Of a stretch of DNA of 64,000 nucleotides, positions 1-15,200 are shown piece by piece (position 1 is the first letter of the stretch; every line of letters begins with the position of its first letter). Both the position numbers and the translations under genes were made by a program. Source of the DNA: Halicephalobus mephisto (lineage: Eukaryota; Nematoda; Chromadorea; Rhabditida; Panagrolaimidae); the NCBI GenBank assembly GCA_009193035.1, contig SWDT01000120.1, positions 248,001-312,000 of the forward strand, read 5' to 3'. The notes under the pieces were generated by a model that searched no databases, was not told the DNA's origin, and saw only the letters and a list, made by a program, of their open reading frames with translations.

Positions 1-1119
1 TATGGATATTTTAAGTTACTGTATGTTTGTCTAATTAATTTTTCAACATCTAAATATGTCAGAAATGTAAATGTAAAATGTCAGTGGGCGGCACTTGACA
101 TGTTTATAAAGATTCAATTGGTTAATGAACGAATATTTCTTATTTTAATTTTCAATTGTAAACCATTACGTGTTTTGGGTTTTAAATTGAGGTAATTGGA
201 ATTTATCTATTAAAAAAAACCAATAGAAAAAGCATAGCTTTGTATTGTTTGCATTTCGTGTTGGATGACATTATAACGGTTTTTTTTGTTAATTTTATTA
301 ATTGAAAAAAAAATTGAAAGATTTTTCTAAGAATTTTTTTTTAAAAAGTAAATTTTTTAAAAAGTAAATTTTTTAAAAGAAAATTTTAAATTATTGTCTT
401 ATGTGGTTGCTAACAGGAAAGTTGATAGCAACGGTTGTGAAACTAAAAAAGTTTATACATGATGGGTAGTTTGTTCATCGACATCTTTAACAAGCACCGC
501 CTTCCTTTTTTTATAGTTTTTTTACGTATGAAGTAAAAATGACAGTTAACCTTGTTTTTTTTTACGTCTTATACTTTTGGAGAAAATTATATAGAAAATT
601 TTTAAAGAAAAAATTGTACTATTTTCATGATAGTAATGACAGATTTTTAAATTTTTTTTGGCTCAGTTGCGTGTTTTAAGGTGGAATTCTTGCTTTTTTT
701 CGAAAAAGAGATGACTATCCGATTTCACTAATTTTAACGTTGGACTTGGCTACTTGTCTTATTGGTCAAGACAATGAATTCATTTTTGTGGAAAAAGTAC
801 AATTTGAAGGTTTAAATTTGATTAATTTTTTTTTTGAAAATTGTTTTCTATTAAATCCCTAGGGAAATACCTATTTTGATTCTGGATTTTTTCATATCTT
901 TTATTACTTTTTAGCGTGACCATTGTATAGCTTCTTTTTGACGTTGATTATTTAGGGGTGAAGAAGAGTCTTAATGATTTTGACAAAGCTATGTTTACTG
1001 AGGGTTTTGGTATTTTAAAATTGTTGAATCTTCATTTTTAGCCTTATTGGTATTGAAAGGCATCTTTTTTGGCATTTTTTTTTTGGTGAAAAAAAAATTT
1101 TTGTTAAGTTTAAAGAATC
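1..1119. other. AT-rich non-coding start of window
   Basis: No convincing exon is visible on either strand. The stretch is rich in T and A runs, with short duplicated words such as aaaagtaaattttttaa near 343-375. It should hold the promoter of the GPCR that starts at 1120. If the glycogen synthase C-terminal exons at 3656 belong to an intact gene, this stretch would instead be part of a long intron of that gene. No recognisable core promoter was found. Confidence 0.5.
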
Positions 1120-3177
1120 ATGGATTATTTAAACACGGTTATTATTTTGTATTCTATTTTGGCACTTACTGGGTTTTGTGGTAATATTTGGGTAATGTCC
1201 ACGGTTATAAATCAACTTGCTGGATGTTGTCTATCACCGTCGTTTCGAACACGTAGAAGAAATCCAATGATTGGAATTCAATCATCTGCATGTCTTTATT
1301 TATTGTTATTGTCAATAGTTGATATGATATCGTTAATACCAGTACCATTTCTTATAACGGATATAATATTAAGAGGATTTGTATTTCCAAATTGGATATG
1401 TAAAATGATTTATTCATTTGAAGCAGCAAACAAATCATTATCGCCGTTGATTTTGACAGCATTGAGTGTTGATAGATATATAGCTGTATGTCGTCCTACA
1501 ATGATATGGATGAGAAGAACTAAATTTGCAATTGGAATTATAATTTTATGTTGTGGATTATCAATGTGTTTTATAATACCAATTACAGTAAATGCATCTG
1601 CAAGATATATAGATGTTAATTCAAAAGAAATAAGAAAATGTATTATTGATATTCCTAAAATATTAGGTGTTGTATTATCACAATTTGCATATGTATTACC
1701 ATTAATATGTATTTGTTTTGTATATATTGCTATACTTCGAAGATTATATAATCATACACATTTTAGTTCTGTTGGACATAGAACAACAATATCATTAAGT
1801 AGAGTTGTAAAATGTTCTGTACTTGTTGTTATGTTTTATTTTATTTGTTGGACACCATATTGGATACAACAAATAATAATTCTTTATTTACCACAGGGTT
1901 TGTTATTTTTTTTTAAAATGAATTTTGAGAACAGTTTTTTGAATTTTTTAGATTTAAAAAAATTTTTTTTGAGAATTAAGAATTTTTTAAATTTTAAAAA
2001 TTTGTTTTTTTTATTTAAGGTTTTGAAAAAATTAAAAAAAAATTTTTTTTTATATTTTAAGTTTTGAAATTTATTTAAAAATTAAGTTTTTAAAATTTGT
2101 TTTTTTTTATATTTTAAGTTTTGAAATTTATTTAAAAATTAAGTTTTTTTTGAAAATGTAAATAAGTTTTTAAAATTTGGTTTTTTGAAAGTGTAAGTAA
2201 GTTTTCTCACGTTATGAAGCTAACTGTCGTTTTTTCCACTTTTAGAATTTTGAATTTTGAAGAAAATACTAATCCGTTTAATTACTGCTAAAAAAGTAGT
2301 TTTTTGAAGAAAAACTGTTCTCAGGGATGTATTTTTATTGATTTTTGAAAATTATTTTTAGAACAAAAATCTGAAAATAGTTCTATGGGTGGTGAAAATA
2401 TAATTGAAGATAAAGATGAAGAAGCAAGTACGATATATGAAACATTTATGTATTTGGTTCATGCGCTTCCATATACTCAAAGTGCTTTTAATTGGTTATT
2501 TTATGCATTTTTAAATCATAATTTGCGACATTCATCAAGATGCTCGATTGGTGCAAGAAGTACTGTTACAACAACGGCAGATAATGGTCATATAACACCT
2601 GTAACGGGAAGTGTTGGACCTTTGTGGAGAAATATTCAAAATATGGGAAATTATTTAAAAAATGCAAGTATTGATACTGGTAATAGTATTTTGAAACGTT
2701 CTCCATTTAATTTAAGATCAAGGTAAAGGAAAAAAAAATTAAATTTTTTGTTAAAAAAAAAGTTTTAGAAGTACGACATATCTTAATTCTGATAATGGTG
2801 ATAATCGGCGTGATTTGAGCAGTGCTAGACTTAGTGTGACTAATGGTGCTTCTGATTTTTTTGGTTCATTTATGAATATTGATTTATCTAAAAATGAAAA
2901 AATGACAAAAAATAATTTTTTATTAGAATCTAATACATTTAATTCTAAAATAACATCTGATTTTCCACTTCTTGGTTGTCCTAAATTTGAAACATCAACA
3001 TCATCTATAACTAGTATATCGTTGAAAGTTCCATCAAATATAAGAAATGATGAAATAAATATAAATGAAAAAGAATCATCATATTCGGCATGTTCTGCTC
3101 CAGAAATTGTTGAAGATGTTAATGAAAAAAATAATGAATGTATTGAACAAAATGATTTTTCTGTTGAATGGCTTTAG
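1120..3177 (+). CDS. Rhodopsin-family peptide GPCR
   Basis: Three exons, 1120-1897, 2362-2722 and 2769-3177, join in phase to give 515 residues. TM1 begins almost at once and carries the GN pair (residues 21-22). D68 lies in TM2, C94 and C174 can form the usual ectodomain disulfide, DRY is at 118-120 and TM6 reads CWTPYW. TM7 in exon 2 has NWLFY in place of the usual NPxxY. This layout fits neuropeptide receptors (somatostatin/allatostatin-C or opioid-like group), which couple extracellular peptides to G proteins at the plasma membrane. Oddities are an almost absent N-terminal ectodomain, an acidic insert in the third extracellular loop, and a Ser/Asn-rich cytoplasmic tail of about 200 residues. 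An upstream exon could extend the N-terminus; none is visible. The ligand cannot be read from sequence. Confidence 0.82.
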
Positions 3178-3655
3178 AAAATTTTTATTGTAAAGGGTTT
3201 TTTAAAATTTGATAAATATGCTAATTGTTGTAAAAAGTAATGTTTTAAATGGGGTAATTATATATTTATAATACAGAAAGCTGTTAAATGTAATATTTAA
3301 AAAAAATTTTATTTAAAAAAAAATTTGTAATTTTTGATTTTTTGATAATTTTAAATATGGATTTTTTAAAATAATTTTTAAAGATATTTAAAATTTATTT
3401 TTTAAAATAATTTTTAAAGATATTTAAAATTTATTTTTTTTTAAAAGTTTTTAAATATATTTAAAATTCTTTTTTTTAAAATAATTTTTAAAGAAATTTA
3501 AAATTATTTAAAATTCATGTTTTTTTAATAATTTTTAAAGAACTTAAGAACATGAATTTTTTAAAACTAATTTTTAAAATTTTGAACATTGTTTTTTTGG
3601 AATTTTTAAATATGGTTTTTTTTGTTTTTTGAGAAATTGTAATTATGATTTTTAG
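3178..3655. other. AT-rich spacer between GPCR and glycogen synthase exons
   Basis: This is the GPCR 3' flank followed by DNA that ends in a perfectly placed TTTTAG acceptor for the first glycogen synthase exon. It therefore behaves as the 3' part of an intron. Imperfect repeats of a roughly 50-bp unit (ttttaaaataatttttaaag) fill 3340-3540. No glycogen synthase coding sequence upstream of 3656 could be found here. Confidence 0.55.
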
Positions 3656-4811
3656 ACTTCCAATGATGAAAGATGTAAAGACGTTACAGTTGTTGTCTTC
3701 ATCATTTATCCAGCTAAAGCTAACTCTTTTAATGTTGATTCTCTTCGTGGTCAAGCTGTATGTAAACAGTTGAAAGATACGGTTTCAAGAATTAAAGAAA
3801 ATGTAGGAGATAGAATGTTTGAGTCTTGTGTACGGTAAGGTTTTTGTTTTAAAATTAATTTTATTTATTTTTTTAGTGGTCATATTCCTGCTGTAGAGGA
3901 ATTGCTTATGCCATCTGAATTGGTTCAACTTAAACGTTGTTTGTTGTCGGCTAAAAGAGACACTTTACCACCTATATGTACTCATAACATGGTTGATGAC
4001 GCAAATGATCCTGTTTTAAATGCTTTTCGTCGTACTCAATTATTTAATAATGAAAATGATCGTGTTAAAGTTGTATTTCATCCAGAATTTTTGAGTTCTG
4101 TATCTCCACTTATTGGACTTGATTATGAAGATTTTGTTCGTGGATGTCATCTTGGAGTATTTCCGTCATATTATGAACCATGGGGATATACACCGGCAGA
4201 ATGTACCGTAATGGGTGTTCCTTCATTAACGACAAATTTATCTGGTTTTGGATGTTTTATTGAAAAATATGTTGAACAACATGATAATTATGGTATATTT
4301 ATAATTGATAGAAGATTTAAAAGTGGACATGAATCATGTGATCAACTTGCTGAATGTCTTTATAAATTTTCATGTTTATCTAGACGTCAACGTGTTATTT
4401 TACGTAATAGAACAGAACGTTTAAGTGATTTACTGGATTGGAAAGCTCTCGGAGCAGTAAGTTTTATTTTATTTTATTTTATTTTATTTTTTTATTTTAT
4501 TTTTTTTTTGTTTTATTTTATTTTTTTTTTGTTTAATTTGTTTTATTTTTTTTTATTTTATTTTTTTTGTTTTATTTTATTTTATTTTATATATAATGAA
4601 TTTTTTTTAGTATTATCGTGAAGCTCGTCGATTGGCTTTGAAAAAAGTTTTTCCGGATTTGGAAGTTAAATTATCTCAAACTATTGGAAAAGTTGGACGT
4701 CCTATATCTGCTCCCAGTACTCCGATGCATAGTCGTGGTGGAAGTCCGAATGAAAGCGATTCAGACACTTCTGAACAAGAAGAACGAGAAAATATTGAAT
4801 TTTATGCATAA
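3656..4811 (+). CDS. Glycogen synthase, C-terminal half only (partial)
   Basis: Exons 3656-3834, 3877-4456 and 4611-4811 join in phase to 319 residues ending in TAA. The sequence follows metazoan glycogen [starch] synthase (GT3 family, UDP-glucose to alpha-1,4-glucan) from about its middle. Conserved blocks include [26 protein letters not shown], the acidic/aromatic block [18 protein letters not shown], and a Ser-rich tail (RPISAPSTP) like the phosphoregulated C-terminus of the animal enzyme. The family is usually about 650-740 residues, so roughly 350 N-terminal residues are missing. The first exon has a normal acceptor and no start codon, so earlier exons must lie before the window (placing the GPCR inside an intron), or the copy is truncated. 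The reading frame is intact throughout. Confidence 0.88.
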
Positions 4812-5259
4812 CAAGTTGAAATATCCTTGATATGCTCGAATATTAACAGATTTAGGATTTTAAAAATAATTTTTATATCATGTGTAGTTTAATAGATATT
4901 ATGATAGATTATAAATAATAGTTTTAAATACAATTGTACAGGTTTCAAAAACAACGAATAGATCTATCATGATTCGTTATTTAAAAACCTGGACACTTGT
5001 TTTAAACTTTTTTGACTGTATTTGCCTAAGGCAAAACTAGACAATTGACGAAAATGCCGAAAATTCAGGATCTTACTTTAACACGAGAAGGATACCAAGA
5101 GTGGAAATGAATGTTTGGACTACCGTTGTTGTATTGAAAATGGGGAGACTCATGCAAAATGGCAGAAAATGTAACCTGATATCTTTAGACAATCGTGCCA
5201 GAGTGTCTCAGGGTTTTAGGAAAAAAATTTTTTTTATGGAAAATTCTTAAATTATATAA
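4812..5259. other. Glycogen synthase 3' flank
   Basis: Holds the 3' UTR of the glycogen synthase exons, then about 250 bp of more balanced composition (4980-5230) with no open frame of note. No canonical AATAAA is obvious near the stop codon. I see nothing else in it. Confidence 0.4.
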
Positions 5260-5830
5260 AGGGATCGAATTGTTGTATATATTACTGTAATGGAAAAGTT
5301 TTAAATTTTATTTTAAGGGATTTAGCAAATTAAACGAAATTTTGAAATTATAAAAAAAAGAGTGAATTATTGTACATATTACTGTAATGGAAAAATTTTA
5401 AAATTTTATTTTTAAAAAAATTAAAAATTAAATTTTAAGAAATTATATAAAAAAGAGTGAATTATTGGACATATTACTGTAATGGAAAAATTGAAGAATT
5501 TTATTTTTAAAAAAAATTAAAAATTGAATTTTAAGAAATTTAAAAAATTTCACGGAAAATTTTGAAATTATCTAAAAAGAAATAAATTATTGTACATATT
5601 ACTGTAATGGAAAAATTGAATTTTATTTCGGATAAATTTGAATTTAAAAAAATTATACAAAATTTTACAATTATATTTAAAAAATCAAATTATTGTACAT
5701 ACTACTGTAATGGAAAAATTTTAAAAAATTAAAAATTGAATTTTAAGAAATTTAAAAAATTTCATGGAAAATTTTGAAATTATATAAAAAGGAATGAATT
5801 ATTGTACATATTACTGTAATAAAAAAATTG
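5260..5830. repeat. Tandem repeat, about 95-125 bp unit, six copies
   Basis: The core attgtacatattactgtaat recurs near 5270, 5365, 5462, 5588, 5692 and 5800, separated by A/T-rich filler that varies in length. The copies are imperfect. Confidence 0.8.
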
Positions 5831-6302
5831 AAGAATTGTAGGAAAAATTTTATTTTTATAAATTTTTAAAATATGGAATTTTTAAAATTTTGTATTTTAA
5901 AATTTTTTTTATAGTTTCATATTTTTTTAAAAAGGCGGTACAATTTTTTTTCTAGTTTCATTGACTTTTTTTTTTGTCTAAAATGGCATTGTGTTTGTCC
6001 ATCGTTTTCAGGACTTGGTTCCTTTTTTTCTTTTTAGTTTCATTTCTTGCTCATCCTTCCGAAATTCAGATATCCGTATTCTTGAAAGACAGACAAACAT
6101 TGCCCTTTTTGGACATTTTGAGGATATGGACCAAATTGCTCTATTTAGATTTTGTTTCTGTCCCGAAATCTATAAAACGGTCGAAATCAAAGTTAAATTT
6201 AATTTTTCTTTACAATCGGGTAAAATGCTTAAATTTTTCGAATAAATTGCACATTTTAATTTTATTTTGAAATTTTTATAAATATAATAAATGTCGACCG
6301 AT
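5831..6302. other. Intergenic DNA with short unsupported open frames
   Basis: Two overlapping frames of 84-98 codons are open between about 5974 and 6270, but their residues are F/L-rich and match nothing I recognise. Around 6170-6200 the words tataaaacggtcgaaatcaa resemble the repeat at 45120. I read this as repeat-derived sequence, not a gene. Confidence 0.4.
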
Positions 6303-6700
6303 CTGCACGCATGTTGCAAGAAAATTGGAGATTTATACGTTGGCTTATCTGCATGCATGTTGCGAGCAAACTGAAACTTTGACTTTAATGTTAACTTCTA
6401 CACCTAAACGTTGCGAGTATACTGTAACTTTAATTCTGACGTTGACTTGTCTGTATGCATGTTGCGAGCAAGCTGCAGATTTCACTTTGATGTTGACATA
6501 ACTGCACGCATATTGCAAGAAAATTGGAGATTTATACGTTGGCTTGTCTGCATGCATGTTGCGAGCAAACTGCAAATTTCATTTTGATGTTAACTTCTAT
6601 ACCTAAACATTGCGAGTATACTGTAACTTTAGTTCTGACGTTGACTTGTCTGTATGCATGTTGCGAGCAAACTGCAGATTTCACTTTGATGTTGATCTTT
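6303..6700. repeat. 199-bp direct tandem duplication
   Basis: Sequence starting at 6303 is repeated from 6502 with only scattered differences. Inside each unit the word gcatgttgcgagcaaactgc recurs, giving a higher-order structure. The reverse complement of this word (gcagtttgcttgcaatgtt) is the core of the repeat at 45120-45445, so both belong to one family. The second copy ends roughly 100 bp before the alpha-tubulin start codon. Confidence 0.85.
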
Positions 6701-6791
6701 GTAAATTTTAATATTGATTTTTATTTTTGTTCATTTAGGTTCCTTAAACAACCAACTGTTTTCAATATTCATCGAAATTTTAAAAATAAAA

Positions 6792-9002
<2,211 letters not shown>

Positions 9003-9098
9003 TCTTCAAAAATTGCGCTAATTATCATGTTCTCTCAAAAGTGCTTATGCTTCAAAACGTGCTTTATAAAATTTATGATCAGATTGCTTTTATTGATG

Positions 9099-9104
9099 AA
9101 TAAA
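9099..9104 (+). promoter_or_regulatory. Poly(A) signal of alpha-tubulin
   Basis: A perfect AATAAA lies about 97 bases after the alpha-tubulin stop codon, a normal 3' UTR length for a nematode gene. Confidence 0.75.
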
Positions 9105-9179
9105 GCTTTTGGCATCGATATCCATAAAATTACATCAATTTCGAAAATCGGCGAAATTTAAAAATCAAGATTTTTAGAG

Positions 9180-9620
9180 ATAATTATTTTCAGAGTTGTC
9201 GATTTTTCGAAATCTTTAATTTTCGAATTTGGATTAATTCGAGTTCGAATTCTGATTTTCGAACTTTTTGATTTGAGTTTGAAATCTTTGATTTTCGAAT
9301 TTGGTTAATTTGATTCGAATTCTGATTTTCGAACTTTTAGATTCAAGTTTAAATTTTTTTATTTTCGAATTTGGTTAATTTGATTCGAATTCTGATTTTT
9401 GAAAATTTCAAATTGAATTCAAAATCTTTGATTTTCGAATTTGGATTAATTTGATTCGAATTTGAATTCCTTAATTTTCAAACCAGATTAATTAAATTCG
9501 AATTCTGATTTTCGAACTTTTTGATTTGAGTTTGAATTTTTTTATTTTCGAATTTGAACTCCTTCAATTTTCGAACCGAACTAATCTGATTTTAATTCTG
9601 ATTTTCGAATTAATTTGAAA
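9180..9620. repeat. Tandem repeat, about 62-bp unit (gattttcgaa-rich)
   Basis: Units of the form gattcgaattctgattttcg followed by aactttttgatttgagttt recur about seven times with substitutions. The remainder to 9860 is AT-rich and has no supportable gene. Confidence 0.8.
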
Positions 9621-9869
9621 TCGGTTTGAGGTTCGAAATCAACAGCTCTGATTTTTCATAGAAAATCAACGTCATCTGTTCTTTGATCGAATTTTTATTT
9701 AAATTTTTTTTAATAATTCCCATAGAAATCTCCGTAAATTTGATATCTTCATCAACTTGTACGTATTTGTGAATATCTACTTCTCTACAGATATTGAGAA
9801 TGAAAAAAATAAATTCAAATAATCCATCTGACTTATGTGGACATTGCTTCTGAATTCTCAATTATTTTT

Positions 9870-10410
9870 CAAACAAACTTTATTGATGAATTTGTAAATT
9901 TTTTGTGAACATATTTTTAAATATTTTTAATAAACTTTATTGATGAATATCTGAATTTTTTAAGAATATATCTTTAATGAAGTTTATTGAAAAATGACTC
10001 AAAGAATTTGTAAATTTTTTGTGAACATATTCTTAAATAAACTTTATTGATGAATATCTGAATTTTTTACAAATATATCTTTGAGTCATTTTTCAATAAA
10101 CTTCATTAAAAAATTTGTGAATTTTTGTGAATATATTTTTAAATATTTTAAATAAACTTTATTGATAAATATCTGAATTTTTTACGAATATATCTTTAAT
10201 GAAGTTTATTGAAAAATGACTCAAAGAATTTGTAAATTTTTTGTGAACATATTCTTAAATAAACTTTATTGATGAATATCTGAATTTTTTACAAATATAT
10301 CTTTGAGTCATTTTTCAATAAACTTCATTAAAAAATTTGTGAATTTTTTGTGAACATATTTTTAAATATTTTTAATAAACTTTATTGATGAATCTAACTT
10401 TCTTGTGAAT
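9870..10410. repeat. 222-bp tandem duplication carrying perfect inverted repeats
   Basis: A 222-bp unit is present twice. In each copy a 29-bp word (9976-10004 and 10198-10226) is followed about 75 bp later by its exact reverse complement (10079-10107 and 10301-10329), so each unit can fold into a long hairpin. Flanking partial copies of ataaactttattgatgaat extend the array. Related sequence is found in the last intron of the acetyl-CoA carboxylase gene. Confidence 0.85.
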
Positions 10411-11284
10411 ACATCTTTAAATATTTTTCAAACAAACTTCACTAATGAATTTCTGAATTTTTCAAAATGAATATCTCAATTTTTTTTAATGAACTTTAAA
10501 ATCGTTTTTGAATAAGTTTCTCGATGAATGTCTGGACTTCCTCTGATTGAATGTCCTAATTCCCTTAGGGATGAATTCTATCCTCTTTCGTCGATTGATT
10601 ATTGAAAAAAAACAAAAAATTAAATCAATTAATGAATTTTTATTAAAAACATGATTTTTGAAAATTTCGAAATAATCAAATTTTTCAAAAATTAATAATT
10701 TTATGAATTTTTTAAATAAAAATATTTTTCTAAAAATTATAACTTTTATTTAAAATCAAAAATTAAATTTTGAAATTGATCGTTTATTTCCAAATTTCTA
10801 AATTTACATTTTAAATGATAAATATTCATCAATTAATAATTCTGACAAGGTCGAGATTGAAGTTTCCAAATTATATTTAATAAAAAAAATTTTATTATCA
10901 ATATTTTAATTTTTTTAAAAAATTTTTATTTTTTTTAAACATAATTTTTATTTTTTCTTTAATAATTTTAATTTTTCTCAAATTATTTAAATTTTTTCTT
11001 AAATAATTTTTATTTTTTTTTTAAATAATTTTTATTTTTTTTTAAACATAATTTTAATTTTTTTAAATATTATGAAATTTTTATCTTCGTAAATGCAAAT
11101 TCGGATGGGAATTTTGTGAATCCTTGAATTGACTGATTCTTATCGAAGAAAGTCTTCCAAGTGTTGTCTCAGCAGATCTCTCGGATAAATATTCAGATTG
11201 GGTTTGTGACATATCATGTGAAAAAGTAATTTTTTACGTAAATTCTTTAATTTTTAAATTGGATTTTTCAGCCTTGGATAAATT
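10411..11284. other. AT-rich intergenic DNA
   Basis: The part 10477-10670 is homologous to 42360-42520 in the last acetyl-CoA carboxylase intron. The part 10880-11060 is a simple array of tttttttaaataatttttat. No gene is visible. Confidence 0.5.
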
Positions 11285-11706
11285 TCCATCTAACTCAAAA
11301 AAGTGTGATTTTTGTTTTGTAAAAATTGCAAAACTAACAAAATCTTCACATTTTTATGAATATTCGATATTTGTGATTAAATTAAAATAATAGTGACGAT
11401 TTTTACTTTTGTTGTACCTAAAATGACGCTTTTTTATGTGTAAACATTTGAGATAGTGTCTACTTCCAATTGAAATCAGGGCTTTCTAGTCACTATCCAA
11501 AATTCACTAGTGCTGTCAAAATCACTATCCAAAAACAGCTCCAATAAGCAAAAACGTAACTTTTATCCCAGTAACGATTCACAAACTAACAAAATCCTCA
11601 CATTTTTATGAATATTTCACATTTAAGATAAAAATTAAAAAATAATAGTGACGATTTCTACTTTTACTGGACCAAAAGTCAAACTTTTTTGTGTGCAGAA
11701 ACTATT
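11285..11706 (-). mobile_element. Interspersed element, GCACAAAAAA-end family, copy 1
   Basis: About 400 bp matching, in reverse orientation, the copies at 57728-58107 and 63415-63770. The shared core runs through actagtgctgtcaaaatcac and gacactatc-type words. The ends read cacaaaaaagt-like in inverted orientation. No coding capacity, so it looks like a non-autonomous DNA element. Confidence 0.6.
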
Positions 11707-12269
11707 TCACATTTCGTGTCATGAACATTCTGGGATTTCGTAGAAGATTTAGACATCTATTAAGGCTGTATGACATTTGTTCCCCTTCGACTCGTGCTAG
11801 TTTCGAAATTTCTTAAAATTAATTTTTCTTAACTGAAATTAAGTTAATTTAACTACCGAAAAACCGATATAAAAACGAAAAAAATTACAAATTTTACGAA
11901 ACATGAAAAATGACTGTCACACAACCCCTATGAAAATCTCATAGAAATTTTTTTAAATTTCAGAATCAAAAAATTTCAAAATTAAAAAAACTTCAAAATC
12001 AAAAAAACTTAATAGTCCATATTGTCATTTTCCTCAAAAACTACCCTATCTTTTTCGTGTTGAGACCCTTGGAAATAGCTATTATTAAAAATCATTTGAT
12101 TCTAAAAATTACTTTTTCCAAAAAAATTAAAATTTGACTACTTCCTACCCATACCGTATCCTTTCCTCAATGTCGATTTTTCAAAGTTGGTCATGGTCAA
12201 GTTTTTATTGGAAAAGCAAAAGAGATCCAAATTTCAGTTCTATACAAATATTGCAAAAATTAAAAACCA
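11707..12269. other. 3' flank of the ADAM gene
   Basis: Non-coding AT-rich DNA downstream of the ADAM stop codon on the minus strand. I see no clear poly(A) signal and no other gene. Confidence 0.4.
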
Positions 12270-15200
12270 TTATGTCGGACGAGATTCAATATCCAATCTA
12301 AAAGGATCCGAGAAAAGCGTCGGTGAATGTCTCGAGGAATCATAAACACTTGCAGGATGACCAGAATCCGCAGATGCCGGAGGGGGATCTAACATGAAAT
12401 CATGGCATTCCACATCACCCAGAGGTTGAGGATCTGTAAAAATTAAATTATAAAAAACAAAAATCGTACTGTCATGTCCGTTCCAATTTTAACTTTAATT
12501 CAAAAAATATTTCAAATAATTTTAAACTTTTACATGGGATTTTAAAAGTTATTTGAAATAAAATTATATTTTTGTGTGGACTTTTAGAAACAAATTTTAA
12601 ATATTTTTAGAATTGGGAATCAGTCTTCAGAATCCAGAATTCTGAAAATCAATTTTTAATTTCAGATTCAGAATCTACAAGTCTGATTACTGTATTGTAA
12701 ATATTTTTTGTTCGAATCTAAAAATCTCCGGAAATTCTAAAATCAAAATTAGAAATTAATTCTTATATTCTAGAGTTCTGAAAATCAACTTCTAACTTCA
12801 GATTCAGAATCTACAACTCTGATTACTGTACTTTTACTAATTCATGTTCAATTCTAAAAATACCTAACACTCCTTATAAAAATTATAAATTTACCTAAAA
12901 TAATTTTTAATTTTTGAACTAAAATTGAAAAAAATGTCCTATAACAAAAAAAATAAACAAATTACCTCTTTTATCAAAGTTGTCCGTGATATTTCGTAAT
13001 TCCGCATCTATGCAGAATTCTGAATCATCTTGATCTTCATCTTTAGAATGCGGAAATTGCTTCATTAATTCCTGTAAACTGGATAACTTCAACGGAGCAG
13101 TTTCTCTGAAAGTACTCGATCCGGCTCTCGACGACAGGTTGCTGGCGATCGAGTGACCATTATGTAAAGCATGATCGCCGAAAGTAAGGATATCATTCAC
13201 ATCCGGTTCAATAGAACAACCCGTATTAAAATCCGGATGATGTTTCCTACGGTAACTATGACGATCACTCAAAGCTGGTGAATTTCGTAAAGAACTAGAT
13301 ATCACTGCACTTTCGGCATATATTCCACTTTGTCCATGATCATATAGACGATTTAGTCTTACATTTTGTAGAATTCCTCCATCTCTAGATTCCGTCAATA
13401 ATATAGATTCTGCAGCATGAGACGGAACACTCGCAACGGAAGCCGATTCTTTCGATTTCAAAGAAGCTGTTTCGCGTTCGTCGACTTCGTTGATTTTATG
13501 AAGTGCATCATATACTCGTTTATTTTTTTTATATTTTCTTTTTTCATCTCTAAAAAACAAAATTTAATAATAATAACACAGTAATCAAACCTGTAACTTG
13601 GCATATTGCCGAACTTAATTGCTCTACTTCCGTCATCCTGATAACTGTCGTCCAATTTCTCCACCACAATCGGAGCGTTGTAATCCGCCGAACTTCTACG
13701 ACGATAGAAAAATAATAAACATACCAACAATATTAATAAAAATACTCCAACAAAAAGTAAAATCATCAATAAAGTCGTTGTTTCAATCGTCCGTCCTGTT
13801 ATCCCTGGCAAAAGCGTATCCTTCGGCGACAACGTCGAAATCGCGATTTTTCTTGAAGTATTCGATCTCGTATCGCAAGCAATTCCACTCCATCCATCAT
13901 AACATATGCATTTTTGAGTTGTTGTGCAATCCTAAAATTTCTCATCATCATATATTATAAAAACCATATATGAATTTTTTGCAAAGTCATCTCGACGCGA
14001 ATTTTTAGGACTTTTAGGAAACTGCCTACGTGACAATTTCAACTTTACGGACGCTGATTTCGTAATCAATTTCTTTGAAATGTATCCTTCTCTATATGTA
14101 GGACTTTCTGGACATGAATCAAACATAACGTAGGACCTTCTATCCACTTTTTAAGGTTAATTTTCATATATGAAATTACTAATTCGAAAACCCCAACCCC
14201 CAGAGACGAGTTGTTTTGCTTATATTTTTTAAATTTCAGAATACTTACTCCATGACCGGAACATTGCAAGGCCAAATTGTTGCTAGGACAATGGACAGGA
14301 GGTGAAACTTGAACCAAAGGAAGACATGTCCCGTCTATGCAAATACTGCCAGATCCACAGCTAGTGCCATCGTCCATCAATCCAACTGCCGGACTTGTAA
14401 TTGCTTTACATTGAACATGACGACCATTATGCAAAAATTGAAAATTGAAGGAAGTAAGCTTAGAATTAACAGGCATTGTTGTTCCACTTCGACAATGTAA
14501 CGTTCCACATTTGATGTTTTCTTTTTCGCATTTTTTAAATTCTCCATTTCTATTTTTTCCACAATTACCGTATTCTAATCCTTTTTCGTTGTAGTTGTAA
14601 CATGCATCTTCTCCTGCTCTGGCTTCATCACCCCAAAGATGCCGACATTGCTGTTCTGGATCGGAACAATTGCCTTTCCAACAATGCCCGTTAATTCCGC
14701 ATTGGATTCCGTCGACGAGATACCCATCTGATGGACAGTCTCCTGATTCACCATCACAAAATTCCGGTACATCACAAATAGACCGAGATTCTCTACATAT
14801 AGTTCCTGGTTTTCTTAATTCGCATCTATGACAACATGCCTGATGAGAAGCACATTGGGCGTGAGATCTCAATGTGCATGTAAGTGGATCACAACATGGA
14901 TCAAAACATTCATTTCTCGGTCCACAATCGCATTCTTCATCTCCATCAACGATTCCATTGCCACATTGATGTAATCTCGATTCTTGAAATGGTCTATTTA
15001 ATAAACATTGAACATGACCCGATTGGAGCACATTTTGCATTCTTGCCACACTGCATTTCGAAAACTGCCAGATAAATGGAGATCCAACAGTGCCTTGTTG
15101 TCTACTCATGATGCATGGCTGCTGATGAGGACACAAGCAATCCGGAGAATCATGGTCAAAGCCCAATATATGACCGACAGAGTGAGAAATTAATTGAGCC

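Noticed and set aside
3656..4811. Glycogen synthase pseudogene
   Set aside because: Frame, splice sites and conserved residues are intact over 319 codons; missing exons more likely lie outside the window, though truncation is not excluded.
5260..5830. CRISPR-like array
   Set aside because: Regularly spaced repeats, but the spacers are variants of the same A/T sequence and the DNA is clearly eukaryotic.
5974..6270. Hydrophobic small protein of 84-98 codons
   Set aside because: Two overlapping frames, residues typical of T-rich DNA, no splice or poly(A) support, part related to a repeat family.
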